Counted from the stretch's first letter, positions 1-8,153 are shown. The stretch: DNA of 64,000 nt from Ferrovibrio sp036381655 (GCF_036381655.1 NZ_DASVCJ010000029.1:3276-67275); one strand, 5' to 3'. The notes: generated by a model from the sequence alone, not told the origin. Translations and numbers: made by a program.

Positions 1-151
1 TGGATTTGCCCACGCCAGACGGGCCATGCAGGGTGACGCATTCTCCCGCCGCCACGCTGAGGAAGACGTCGCGCAATACCGGCAGGCTGACCCCGCCGCG
101 CAGATGCAGCGTGAAGGACTTGGCAAGGTTTTCGACGCGGATCATGTCCAT
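1..151 (-). CDS. phnL: PhnL, C-P lyase complex ABC-type ATPase subunit (partial)
   Basis: N-terminal fragment of about 50 residues; the rest lies beyond the left edge. It begins MDMIRVENLAKSF and reaches a Walker A motif GPSGVGKS near residue 43, as in ABC ATPases. Its position right after phnK and the phn operon order identify PhnL, which together with PhnG, H, I and J is needed to couple phosphonate to ATP ribose. The start at 151 follows the phnK stop by 8 bases; a second in-frame ATG lies two codons downstream. Only the N-terminal 50 residues are visible, so nothing can be said about the signature or Walker B motifs. Confidence 0.85.
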   Translation of the reverse strand, partial: MDMIRVENLAKSFTLHLRGGVSLPVLRDVFLSVAAGECVTLHGPSGVGKS

Positions 152-159
152 CAGAAGCC

Positions 160-936
160 TCACACGCCGAGTACCGAGGATACCAGAAGCTGGGTATAGG
201 CATGCTGCGGATCGTCCAGCAACTGGTCGGTCAGGCCGGTCTCCACCACCTCGCCGTGCCGCATCACCATCAGCCGGTCGGCCAAAAGCCGGGCCACGCC
301 AAGATCGTGGGTCACGATGATCACCGCCAGATGGTAGTCCTGCACCAGGCGGCGGATCAGATCGAGCAGCCGCGCCTGCACCGAGACGTCGAGGCCGCCG
401 GTCGGCTCGTCCATCAGCACGATGCGCGGGCGGGTCACCAGGTTGCGGGCGATCTGCAGCCGCTGCTGCATGCCGCCGGAAAAGACGCGCGGCAGATCGT
501 CGACGCGATCCGGCGGCATCTCCACGGCCGTCATCCAGTCCAGGGCCGCCTGGCGCAGATCGCCGTAATGGCGCCCGCCCAGCGCCATCAGCCGCTCGCC
601 GATATTGGCGCCGGCGGAGAAATCCATGCGCAGGCCGTCGCGCGCATGCTGCTGCACGAAGCCCCATTCCGTGCGCATCAAATGCCGCTTCTGCGCCTCG
701 CTCGCCGCGACCAGATCGACGCTGTCGCCACCCGCCAAGCGATAGCGGATGGCGCCGGCATCGACCGGCAGCCGGCTGGCCAGGCAATTGAGCAGGGTCG
801 ACTTGCCCGAGCCGCTTTCGCCGACGATGCCCAGCACCTCGCCCGGCCATAATTCGAAGGTGACATCGCGGCAGGCGATTTGCCGGCCGAAGCTCTTGCG
901 CAGCTTCTCGACCTCCAGGAGAGGTATGTCGGTCAT
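160..936 (-). CDS. phnK: PhnK, C-P lyase system ABC-type ATPase
   Basis: 258 residues. An ABC ATPase with Walker A GESGSGKS near residue 38, a signature-like VFSGGMQQR and Walker B VLMDEPTGGLD. PhnK docks on the PhnGHIJ core complex in the cytosol and does not act with a membrane permease. The ATG at 936 overlaps the end of phnJ by four bases (ATGA), which decides the start; the longer open frame running back to 1089 lies inside phnJ. It is the fifth gene of the minus-strand operon. The assignment rests on operon position plus the DppD/OppD-like ATPase sequence. Confidence 0.93.
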   Translation of the reverse strand: MTDIPLLEVEKLRKSFGRQIACRDVTFELWPGEVLGIVGESGSGKSTLLNCLASRLPVDAGAIRYRLAGGDSVDLVAASEAQKRHLMRTEWGFVQQHARDGLRMDFSAGANIGERLMALGGRHYGDLRQAALDWMTAVEMPPDRVDDLPRVFSGGMQQRLQIARNLVTRPRIVLMDEPTGGLDVSVQARLLDLIRRLVQDYHLAVIIVTHDLGVARLLADRLMVMRHGEVVETGLTDQLLDDPQHAYTQLLVSSVLGV

Positions 937-1856
937 TCCGCGGCCCCTTCCCGATAGGGCGCCGCCATGCGCCCGTGATGGCCGGCCTGCTGCCGGCCAT
1001 GGCAGTAATCGGTATCCGAGCAGACGAACATGCGGCTGCCCGCATCGTCGAGGATCACCTCGTCGAGGAAGCTGTCGCTCGCGTCGCACAGGGCGCAGGT
1101 CTGCGGCCAGCGCTCGATCTGGAACGGATGATCCTCGAAGTCGAGCGGCTTGACCTCCGTATAGGGCGGCACGGCGTAGATGCGCTTCTCGCGGCCGGCG
1201 CCGAAAAGCTGCAGGGCCGCGTTCATGTGGAGCTTGGGGGTGTCGAATTTCGGAATCGGCGAGCAGCGCATCAGATAGCGGCCATTGACCATCACCGGAT
1301 AGTCATAGGCGGTCGAGATATGGCCATGGCGCGAGATATCCTCATACAGCTTCACATGCATGACGCCGTATTCGCTCAGGCCATGCATCTTGCGGGTTTC
1401 GCTTTCGCGCGGCTCCAGCCAGCGCAGCGGCTCCGGGATCGGCACCTGATAGACCAGGATCTGGTTCTCGCTCAGCGGCGTCTCCGGCACGCGGTGGCGC
1501 GTCTGGATCAGGGTCGCCTCGCGCGTCTTCTCGGTGGTCGCCACGCCGGTCATGCGCTGGAAGAAGCGGCGGATCGAGACGGCGTTGGTGGTGTCGTCCG
1601 CGCCCTGGTCGATCACCTTCAGAACGTCGCCTGAGCCGATCACGGCCGCTGTCACCTGCATGCCGCCGGTGCCCCAGCCATAGGGCAGCGGCATCTCGCG
1701 GCTGCCGAACGGCACCTGATAGCCCGGGATCGCCACCGCCTTCAGTATGGCGCGGCGGATCATCCGCTTGGTCTGTTCGTCCAGGAAGGCGAAATTGTAA
1801 TCCGCCAGATCGCCGGCTTGCCGGGCCGTGGCGGTGAAGCTTCGTTGCAGGGTCAT
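933..1856 (-). CDS. phnJ: PhnJ, alpha-D-ribose 1-methylphosphonate 5-phosphate C-P lyase (radical SAM)
   Basis: 307 residues. The catalytic subunit that cleaves the carbon-phosphorus bond, releasing the alkane and ribose cyclic phosphate. It has the unusual iron-sulfur cysteine pattern C254-x2-C257-x21-C279, with C285 matching the catalytic cysteine that lies six residues further on in the E. coli enzyme. The conserved GWGTGGMQ segment lies at 61-68. The ATG at 1856 overlaps the phnI stop (ATGA), so the longer reading frame upstream is not part of the gene. All expected catalytic cysteines are present, so the enzyme is probably functional. Confidence 0.96.
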   Translation of the reverse strand: MTLQRSFTATARQAGDLADYNFAFLDEQTKRMIRRAILKAVAIPGYQVPFGSREMPLPYGWGTGGMQVTAAVIGSGDVLKVIDQGADDTTNAVSIRRFFQRMTGVATTEKTREATLIQTRHRVPETPLSENQILVYQVPIPEPLRWLEPRESETRKMHGLSEYGVMHVKLYEDISRHGHISTAYDYPVMVNGRYLMRCSPIPKFDTPKLHMNAALQLFGAGREKRIYAVPPYTEVKPLDFEDHPFQIERWPQTCALCDASDSFLDEVILDDAGSRMFVCSDTDYCHGRQQAGHHGRMAAPYREGAAE

Positions 1857-2950
1857 TGCGCCGCCTCCGGCAGCTCCGCGGCGGCGCGTTCGATCTCGGC
1901 CCGCATGGTGCGGATCAGCGTCAGCTCGGACTGGAAATCGACATGATGCGGCAGCTTCAGATGCTGCACGAAGCCCGAGGCCTCGACGTTGTCGGCGTGA
2001 TAGAGCACGAATTCCTGATCCTGCGCCGGCGCGGTGACATCCTCGCCCAGCGCTTCCGCCTTGAGCGCACGGTCGACCAGCGCCATGGCCATCGCCTTGC
2101 GTTCGGTATAGCCGAAGCTGAGGCCGTAGCCGCGGGTGAATTTCGGCTTTTCTGTTTTCGAGCCGCGGAACTGGTTGACCATCTGGCATTCGGTCACGGT
2201 GATATCGCCGATATCGACGGCGAAGCCAAGTTCGGGGATGTCGATCTCGACGCCGACCTCGCCGCTGCGGATCTCGGCCACGAAAGGATGCGAGCGGGCA
2301 TAGCCGCGCTGGGTGGAATAGCCGAGCGCCAGCAGGAATCCCTCATCGGCGCGCGCCAGCGTCTGCAGCCGGACATCGCGCCCGGCCGGGAACATCAGCG
2401 GCGCGCGGGTCAGGTCGCCGACCGGCGCTTCGTCTGCATCCGGCGCCTCCTCCTCGATCAGGCCCTCGGCATTGAGGAAGTCGATCACCGGCGGGCAATC
2501 GACGGCAGCGCCCGGCCTGGCATCGGCCCTCGGCGCCTCGCCCGCGGCGGCCAGCGTGAAATCCAGCAGACGATGCGTGTAGTCGAAGGTCGGGCCCAGC
2601 AACTGCCCGCCCGGCATATCCTTGAAGCAGGAGGAAATCCGCCGCGATACCTGCATCTCCGCCGTGTCGATCGGCGCCGATACGGCGAGCCGCGGCAGGG
2701 TCGTGCGGTAGGCCCGCAGCAGGAAGATCGCCTCGACCTGATCGCCGCGCGCCTGTTTCAATGCCAGCGCCGCCAGATCGGGATCGTAGACCGAGCCTTC
2801 CGTCATCACCCGATCGACGGCGAGGCTGAGCTGTTCGCGGATCTGCGCCAGGCTGAGTTCCGGCACGGCGGCATCGCCGCGGCGGTCTTCCGCCAGCAGC
2901 TTATGGGCATTCTCGATGGCGGCCTCGCCGCCTTTGACGGCCACATACAT
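1853..2950 (-). CDS. phnI: PhnI, C-P lyase core subunit (nucleosidase/ribosyltransferase)
   Basis: 365 residues, close to the usual 350-370. It begins MYVAVKGGEAAIENAH, the typical PhnI N-terminus. PhnI displaces adenine from ATP with the phosphonate, giving the 5-triphosphoribosyl phosphonate, with PhnG, H and L. The start at 2950 lies one base after the phnH stop; an alternative ATG six codons upstream would sit inside phnH. It overlaps phnJ by four bases, implying translational coupling within the operon. Confidence 0.95.
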   Translation of the reverse strand: MYVAVKGGEAAIENAHKLLAEDRRGDAAVPELSLAQIREQLSLAVDRVMTEGSVYDPDLAALALKQARGDQVEAIFLLRAYRTTLPRLAVSAPIDTAEMQVSRRISSCFKDMPGGQLLGPTFDYTHRLLDFTLAAAGEAPRADARPGAAVDCPPVIDFLNAEGLIEEEAPDADEAPVGDLTRAPLMFPAGRDVRLQTLARADEGFLLALGYSTQRGYARSHPFVAEIRSGEVGVEIDIPELGFAVDIGDITVTECQMVNQFRGSKTEKPKFTRGYGLSFGYTERKAMAMALVDRALKAEALGEDVTAPAQDQEFVLYHADNVEASGFVQHLKLPHHVDFQSELTLIRTMRAEIERAAAELPEAAQ

Positions 2951-2951
2951 G

Positions 2952-3560
2952 TCAGGCCTCCATGGCAATCGCCGTGCTGCGCGGCAGGCCGACCAGCACG
3001 CTGCCGCAGCAAAGGTAGATGTCCAGTCCGCGCGGAAAAACGGCCGGCAGCGCGGCGCGCTGGTGCCAGAAGTATTCCGGCAGGCCGCAGAACGGCATCG
3101 CCGTTTCGGACCTGATGCCCGGCCCGCGCCAGGTGAGCGCCGGCGCGCCCTGCAGGCTGCCGACCTGGATCAGCAAGGTCGCGCCGCGGTCCGGCGCCTC
3201 GTCGCAGCCCAGGCTGAACTGCTCCAGCGGCGGCAGCGGCTGCGCGGCATCGAGCAGGGCAAAAGCGGCCGCCTTGGCCTCGGCGAACGGCGCGCCGGTA
3301 TGAAAGCGCAGCCAGTCGCGTATCTGCGGCCGGTCGAGGCCCGGCCCCAGCCAGACCGGCGTTTCGAAATCGCACAGCGTCAGCGCGGCGGCGGCCAGGG
3401 CCGGCCCGATGCCGTCCGGACGGCCCGGCTCGGCTTCGATGCGCGTCATCCGGCCCGGCCGGGCCGTGGCATCGAGCAAGGCGCGGAAACTCTGCTGGCT
3501 TTGCTGCACCGGATCGTCGAAGCCGGCGACGGGGGCGAGATTCGATCCGGCCATGTTCAT
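2952..3560 (-). CDS. phnH: PhnH, C-P lyase core subunit
   Basis: 202 residues. It begins MNMAGSNLAPVAGF and carries the PhnH-type segments FRALLDATARPG near residue 27 and LPEYFWHQRAALPAVFPRG near the C-terminus. PhnH is a structural subunit of the PhnGHIJ complex with a PLP-transferase-like fold but no PLP. Its start overlaps the phnG stop by four bases. Much longer upstream open frames exist but run antisense to or inside phnG, so this start is preferred. Confidence 0.94.
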   Translation of the reverse strand: MNMAGSNLAPVAGFDDPVQQSQQSFRALLDATARPGRMTRIEAEPGRPDGIGPALAAAALTLCDFETPVWLGPGLDRPQIRDWLRFHTGAPFAEAKAAAFALLDAAQPLPPLEQFSLGCDEAPDRGATLLIQVGSLQGAPALTWRGPGIRSETAMPFCGLPEYFWHQRAALPAVFPRGLDIYLCCGSVLVGLPRSTAIAMEA

Positions 3561-4066
3561 TCTCCCCGCACCAAGGTGAAGAAATCGACCTTGGTGGCCG
3601 CGACCTTCGCGGCGCGCGCGCTGCGCCGCCCGGCCAGCCGCGCGCGTTCGGGCGCGATCAGCGCCGTTTCGATGGCCTCGCTGCGCGCCGGATCCTGCGC
3701 AAGCGCATCGAACAGGGCCACCAATTCTGCCTTGCGCTTGTCGCGGCCCTGCACATAGCCGACGCCCATCAGACCGTCCGGCTCCAGCGCCACCACGCAG
3801 CGGGTCACCGTCAGCTCGCCGAGATTGAAGCGCTGGCCGGTGCCGCCGGCCCGCGCGCGCACCATGACCAGACCGGTTTCCGGCGGCTTCAGGCGGCGGT
3901 AGCGCGGCTTCTCGCGCAGCCCGTCCCATGCCGCCTCCAGGCTGCCGAGCGAGGCCCGGGCAAGGATGGCGAGGCGGTCCTGCCGGCGGCGGAGCGGGGT
4001 GGCGCCGGCCCCGGCGGACTCGGCTGCGGTGGACTGATCTGGCGCGGCTTGCGGCGCGACGGACAT
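3557..4066 (-). CDS. phnG: PhnG, C-P lyase core subunit
   Basis: 169 residues against about 150 in E. coli; the extra length is an Ala/Ser-rich N-terminus. Conserved segments include LAILARASLGSLE, GLVMVRARAGGTGQRFNLGE and VGYVQGRDKRKAELVALFDAL, typical of PhnG. It is the first gene of the minus-strand phn operon, facing phnF across 95 bases that hold a candidate operator. PhnG is a core subunit with PhnH, I and J. A shorter start is possible but no better internal site is evident. Confidence 0.94.
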   Translation of the reverse strand: MSVAPQAAPDQSTAAESAGAGATPLRRRQDRLAILARASLGSLEAAWDGLREKPRYRRLKPPETGLVMVRARAGGTGQRFNLGELTVTRCVVALEPDGLMGVGYVQGRDKRKAELVALFDALAQDPARSEAIETALIAPERARLAGRRSARAAKVAATKVDFFTLVRGE

Positions 4067-4085
4067 CTCGACCTCTTGCGGATTT

Positions 4086-4103
4086 GTCTAAATTGGTCTA
4101 GAC
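4086..4103. promoter_or_regulatory. Candidate PhnF (HutC-type GntR) operator between phnG and phnF
   Basis: GTCTAGAC at 4096-4103 is a perfect palindrome matching the HutC-subfamily GntR consensus GTMTAKAC. A degenerate copy, GTCTAAAT, lies ten bases upstream at 4086-4093, and ATCTACAC at 4112-4119 resembles a third, inverted copy. The site is in the AT-rich middle of the divergent phnG/phnF spacer, so one regulator could cover both promoters. Binding is inferred from the consensus and position. Confidence 0.65.
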
Positions 4104-4161
4104 ATCTATATATCTACACCCGACCTCCCTCAGGATCAAGCCGGCTGTCGGCGCACGCTCT

Positions 4162-4950
4162 ATGGCATCGGACGGATCAGCATTGCAGACGAACGACCCC
4201 GATACGGCGGGTATCGAGACGGCGGGCATCGAGCGCGGCAAGGGCATGGCGGTCTGGCGCCAGATCGCCGCCGCCATGGAGCAGGCGATCCGCCGCGGCG
4301 AATATCCGGCCGGCAGCCAGTTGCCGACCGAGAAGCAGCTCGCGGCCAGCTTCGGCGTCAACCGCCACACCGTGCGCCAGGCGATGACGCGGCTGGCCGA
4401 TCTGGGCCTGGTCCGCATCGAGCAGGGCCGCGGCATGTTCGTCGCCGAGGCGATGCTGGATTACAGGATCGGACCGCGCACCCGTTTCAGCGAAAACCTG
4501 CAGACGATGCAGAAGAAACCGACGCGCGAACTGGTTTTCGCCGAACGGATTGCGGCGCCGGCCGATATCGCCCGCGCGCTCGGCATCCCGACCGGCGCGC
4601 TGCTCTGGCAGATCGAAAGCCTGAACAAGGCCGATGGCCGCCCGGTCGGCATCAGCAGCCATTACTTCGCCGTCAGCCGCTTTCCCGACATGCCGTCGCT
4701 GTTCCGCCGCGCCGGCTCGATCACCGGCGCGCTGCGCGCCGCCGGCGTGACCGATTACCGCCGCCGCAGCACGCGCATCGCGGCCCGGCTGATTTCCGCC
4801 GGCGACGCCCGGCTGGCCGATCTGCCGCGCACCCGGCCGATCCTGGTGAGCGAAACCGTCAATGTCGATCCGCAGGGCCGGCCGGTGGAATTCGTCCGCG
4901 CCCGCTTCGTCAGCGAGTATGTCACGCTCACCATCGAGCATTGGGAATAA
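4162..4950 (+). CDS. phnF: PhnF, GntR/HutC-family regulator of phosphonate metabolism
   Basis: 262 residues. The N-terminal winged helix-turn-helix (about 30-100) has the GntR signature PAGSQLPTEKQLAASFGV followed by NRHTVRQAM. The C-terminal UTRA ligand-binding domain (about 115-260) ends with RPVEFVRARFVSEYVTLTIEHWE-like residues typical of the HutC subfamily. It is divergent from phnG-L, as in many proteobacteria, and probably represses the operon. The N-terminal 28 residues before MAVWRQIA are low-complexity and the true start could be nearer that methionine. Confidence 0.9.
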   Translation: MASDGSALQTNDPDTAGIETAGIERGKGMAVWRQIAAAMEQAIRRGEYPAGSQLPTEKQLAASFGVNRHTVRQAMTRLADLGLVRIEQGRGMFVAEAMLDYRIGPRTRFSENLQTMQKKPTRELVFAERIAAPADIARALGIPTGALLWQIESLNKADGRPVGISSHYFAVSRFPDMPSLFRRAGSITGALRAAGVTDYRRRSTRIAARLISAGDARLADLPRTRPILVSETVNVDPQGRPVEFVRARFVSEYVTLTIEHWE

Positions 4951-5101
4951 GGCAAAACCAGGCCGTTTACGGCGGCCGGCGGGCTAACGCGCCGCGATCG
5001 GGCAGTTCCGCCCCTGGTGCCGCCCATGCCGCTTGGCGGGGCGCAGGGCCAATCTATGTGTTAGCCGAGATGGTGGAACAGACCCGGGTGGGAGAGGCCC
5101 G

Positions 5102-5656
5102 ATGCAGTTGCCGGTCGCCGAAATGTTGAAGCTGGTCCTGAACGGTGTGCGAAAGCGCAGCCCTGCGGCGATGCGCGACGGCCGGCTGGATACGCTGTTC
5201 GCCATGCTGCAGGAGCCGGCATCCGATCTTCCGGCGGAAGAGATCGAGGACGAGATCTGGGCGATCTGGACCGGCCATGACGATCCCGCCCTGGAAGCGC
5301 GTATGCAGCGCGCCATCTCCGCCATCGCGCGGCGCCGCTATGCCGAAGCCGAAACGCTGCTGGATGCCCTGACCGGCGAGGCGCCTGGCTGGGCCGAAGC
5401 CTGGAACAAGCGGGCGACGCTGTATTACCTGACCCGCCGCGACGCCGAAAGCCTGGACGATATCCGCCGCGCGCTGCAGCTGGAGCCGCGCCATTTCGGC
5501 GCCATCTGCGGCTTCGGCCAGATCTGCCTGCGCCATGGCGAGAAGGCCGCCGCCGCCAGCGCCTTCGCCGCCGCCCTGCAGCTCAATCCCCATCTGGAAA
5601 GCGTGCGCGCCGTGCTTTCCGAACTGGAGCCGGCCCCGCCGCCCCGCCTGAACTAG
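5102..5656 (+). CDS. Tetratricopeptide-repeat protein, function unknown
   Basis: 184 residues. The C-terminal half holds at least two or three TPR helical pairs (about 70-170), for example AEAWNKRATLYYLTRRDAESLDDIRRALQ split over two helices and HFGAICGFGQICLRHGEKAAA. The N-terminus (MQLPVAEMLKLV) has no convincing signal peptide in this start. The ATG at 5102 follows a GGGAGAGG ribosome-binding site; an upstream in-frame start at 5033 lacks one. It stands alone between phnF and puuD. A scaffolding role is only a guess from the fold. Confidence 0.8.
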   Translation: MQLPVAEMLKLVLNGVRKRSPAAMRDGRLDTLFAMLQEPASDLPAEEIEDEIWAIWTGHDDPALEARMQRAISAIARRRYAEAETLLDALTGEAPGWAEAWNKRATLYYLTRRDAESLDDIRRALQLEPRHFGAICGFGQICLRHGEKAAAASAFAAALQLNPHLESVRAVLSELEPAPPPRLN

Positions 5657-5775
5657 CCGGATCGAGACGGCGCCCCGGACGGCCCGATCCCCATTGACGA
5701 TTCCGAGCGGCCTCGCTAGGGCTGGATTGCGCCGCGCCAAGGCGGCGCCTGCGCCGCTCGGAGTATCTTACGTCC

Positions 5776-6963
5776 ATGACCGACATCGCCCTCGAATGGC
5801 TCAACCTGGTGCTGCGCTGGATGCACCTGATCTTCGGCATCGCCTGGATCGGTTCGTCCTTCTTTTTCATCTGGCTCGACAATTCGCTGCGCAAGGGATT
5901 GCACGCCAAGGACGGGGTGCAGGGCGAGGCCTGGATGATCCATGGCGGCGGCTTCTATTTCACCGAGAAATACACGGTGGCGCCGGCGCAGTTGCCGGAA
6001 ACCCTGCATTGGTTCAAGTACGAGGCCTATTTCACCTGGCTGTCCGGCTTCCTGCTGCTCGGCGCGCTCTATTATGTCGGTGCCGATCTTTATCTGATCG
6101 ACCCGGAGGTGCTGCCGCTGAAACCCTGGCAGGCAATCGCCATCAGCTTCGTCTCGCTGCTGCTCGGCTGGGTGATCTACGACCTGCTCTGCAAGTCGCC
6201 GCTCGGCAAAAACGACGCCCTGCTCGCCGTGGTCGGCTTCGTGCTGCTGGTCGCCGCCGCCTACGGCTACACCAGGCTCTTCTCGGCGCGGGCCGCCTAT
6301 CTGCATGTCGGCGCGCTGATCGGCACCATGATGGTCGCCAATGTCGCGCATATCATCATCCCGAACCAGCGCAAGGCGGTCGCCCAGATGCTGGCCGGCC
6401 AAACGCCCGATCCGAAATACGGCAAGCAGGCCAAGCAGCGTTCGCTGCACAACAACTACCTCACCCTGCCGGTGCTGTTCGCCATGATCAGCAACCATTA
6501 TCCGATCACCTACGGCCATCCTTACGGCTGGGTGATCCTGGCCGTGGTGATGGTGATCGGCGGCCTGGTGCGGCATTTCTTCAACCTGAAGAACCAGGGC
6601 CGCGGCAGGCGTTACGAGTTTCTGATCATCGCTTTCCTGCTTGTCGTCGGCCTGGCGTTCTTCACCCAATGGGATCCGCGCCGGACCACGTCGGCGCATG
6701 ACGTCGGCATTGCGGACGTTCAGCGCATCGCGGCGGCGCGCTGCACGCCCTGCCATGCCGCCAGGCCGACCTACGAGGGCATCGCGGAAGCGCCGAAGGG
6801 CGTCATGCTGGAAACGCCGCAGGAGCTGCGCCGCTATGCCGCCCTGATCAACCAGATGGCGGTGCGCACCGAGACCATGCCGCCGGGCAATGTCACCGAG
6901 ATCACCGACGAGGAGCGCCAGCAGCTCGGCGCCTGGATCGCCGCCGGCGCCAAGCCGAACTGA
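5776..6963 (+). CDS. puuD: PuuD-type urate hydroxylase, membrane protein with C-terminal cytochrome c domain
   Basis: 395 residues. The N-terminal two thirds (about 1-300) are a polytopic membrane domain of about eight helices with conserved histidines, including WMHLIFGIAWIGSSFFF split by the first helix and NVAHIIIPNQRKAV. The C-terminal domain (about 310-395) is a small c-type cytochrome with one haem site, CTPCH at 323-327, and a probable distal methionine near TMPPGN. PuuD oxidises urate to 5-hydroxyisourate and passes electrons to the respiratory chain instead of to O2 directly. The neighbouring HIU hydrolase and OHCU decarboxylase genes support the assignment. Confidence 0.93.
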   Translation: MTDIALEWLNLVLRWMHLIFGIAWIGSSFFFIWLDNSLRKGLHAKDGVQGEAWMIHGGGFYFTEKYTVAPAQLPETLHWFKYEAYFTWLSGFLLLGALYYVGADLYLIDPEVLPLKPWQAIAISFVSLLLGWVIYDLLCKSPLGKNDALLAVVGFVLLVAAAYGYTRLFSARAAYLHVGALIGTMMVANVAHIIIPNQRKAVAQMLAGQTPDPKYGKQAKQRSLHNNYLTLPVLFAMISNHYPITYGHPYGWVILAVVMVIGGLVRHFFNLKNQGRGRRYEFLIIAFLLVVGLAFFTQWDPRRTTSAHDVGIADVQRIAAARCTPCHAARPTYEGIAEAPKGVMLETPQELRRYAALINQMAVRTETMPPGNVTEITDEERQQLGAWIAAGAKPN

Positions 6964-6970
6964 GCCTGCC

Positions 6971-7456
6971 CTATTGCAGCCGGTAGGCGGCGTGGCAGGC
7001 CGCGCAGGTCTGCGTTGTCTCGGCCAGGGCGCCGAGCGCCGCTTTCATGTCGCCGGTGACGCCGGCATCCTTGGCGGTGCGGGCGAAGCGGCTGGCGGCA
7101 TGATGCAACGCCGTGCCGGCCTGCTGCATGCCTTCCGGCATCAAGGGCGCGACCTCATGCGCGCCATGCAGCGATAGCGAACTCATCCCCAGGCGGTTTT
7201 CGGCGATCTCGGCCGCGGCGTCGAAATCGTCCTTCGCCAAGGCCGCCTGGATTTCCGACAGCGCCAGCAGGTGATCGCGCATATTGGCCAGCGTCTTGAT
7301 CCGCAATGCCTCGGGATAGGCGACGAGCCGGCGATCGTCTTCCGCCGCCTCATCGTTCATCGCCATATCGTGCCGGCGCTCGTCGCCGGCGGCATGGGCA
7401 ATGCCGGTCAGCGCCCGGATGGCGAAGAAGAAAAGGACGAAAAGACCAGAGCGCAT
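6971..7456 (-). CDS. Small periplasmic c-type cytochrome (cytochrome c'/c556-like)
   Basis: 161 residues. The N-terminal signal peptide MRSGLFVLFFFAIRALTGIAHA is followed by an all-helical region and a single C-terminal haem site, CAACH at 151-155, the layout of class II cytochromes c'/c556. The gene is convergent with puuD, with 7 bases between the two stop codons, and is the last gene of the minus-strand purine operon after the Crp/Fnr regulator. A GGAGG ribosome-binding site precedes the ATG at 7456. It could be the electron acceptor for PuuD; this is inferred from position only. Confidence 0.85.
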   Translation of the reverse strand: MRSGLFVLFFFAIRALTGIAHAAGDERRHDMAMNDEAAEDDRRLVAYPEALRIKTLANMRDHLLALSEIQAALAKDDFDAAAEIAENRLGMSSLSLHGAHEVAPLMPEGMQQAGTALHHAASRFARTAKDAGVTGDMKAALGALAETTQTCAACHAAYRLQ

Positions 7457-7502
7457 GCGGGCACCTCCATTCGGACGGACCCTATCCGCTGCGGCGCCCC
7501 CG

Positions 7503-8153
7503 TCATATGATCTGGATCATATCCTTCTGCCGCCGGATCTTCCGCGCCTTCTGCAGGGCGGCCAGCGCGCGGTAGACCGCCTCATGAGTCAGCCCGAGTT
7601 CCGGCGCGATCTCCGTCCACGGCCGGTCCAGCGTCACCATCGGCGGCTCACCCAACGCGTTCAGCCGGAGCCAGGCCAACAGCCGTAACTGCGCCGACCG
7701 GATATTGCGCAGTTCGAGCCGCGCGCGCAGGTCGCGCACCTGACGGCTGAGATGCCGGGCATAGCCCAACATCGCCTCAGGCTCGCGCTTCAGCGCCGCC
7801 AGCAGATCGGCCTTGGGCACGGCCTGCACAAGGCTGTCGGTCTCGGCCACAGCATCGCAATGATACCGGACGGCGAACAGCGCGGCTTCGGCGAAACTGT
7901 CGCCCGCCCGCGCGACATGCAGCGTAACGCCGCTGCCGTCATCAAGGTGCCGCACCAGGCGGACGCGGCCGGTTTCGACGCGAAAGATCGCCGTCGCCCT
8001 GTCGCCCTGACGGAATACCGCTTCGCCCGCCGCCAGCGCCCTGCGGCGCAGGCGGCCCGGCGGGATCAGCGCCAGCCAATCGGGATGATCGCTAATAGCG
8101 CACCTTGTCCGGCTTGGCGGCCCAGGCCTTGAACACCTCCAGCGCCTCGTCAC
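7503..8153 (-). CDS. Crp/Fnr-family transcriptional regulator of the purine cluster
   Basis: About 200-216 residues. A cyclic-nucleotide-binding-like beta barrel (about 25-130) is followed by a Crp-type HTH near the C-terminus (WTEIAPELGLTHEAVYRAL). The recognition helix keeps the Glu and Arg of FNR-type proteins but has Tyr where FNR has Ser. No N-terminal cysteine cluster is present, so it is not an iron-sulfur oxygen sensor. The only in-frame standard start is GTG at 8153, which overlaps the guanine deaminase gene by 62 bases and has no clear ribosome-binding site; an ATT start near 8095 with an AAGG six bases upstream is the alternative. It probably regulates this cluster. Confidence 0.82.
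   Translation of the reverse strand: MTRRWRCSRPGPPSRTRCAISDHPDWLALIPPGRLRRRALAAGEAVFRQGDRATAIFRVETGRVRLVRHLDDGSGVTLHVARAGDSFAEAALFAVRYHCDAVAETDSLVQAVPKADLLAALKREPEAMLGYARHLSRQVRDLRARLELRNIRSAQLRLLAWLRLNALGEPPMVTLDRPWTEIAPELGLTHEAVYRALAALQKARKIRRQKDMIQII
7505..7522. promoter_or_regulatory. Candidate Crp/Fnr-type operator (TGAT-N4-ATCA palindrome)
   Basis: ATATGATCTGGATCATAT is a perfect 18-bp inverted repeat containing TGAT-N4-ATCA, the core of FNR/FixK-type boxes (TTGAT-N4-ATCAA). It covers the last codons of the Crp/Fnr-family gene and is centred 57 bases upstream of the cytochrome ATG. A GATAGG -10-like element lies at 7482-7487. That spacing suits an activator-dependent promoter for the cytochrome gene and possible autoregulation. 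Because it lies in coding sequence, chance cannot be excluded. Confidence 0.6.
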
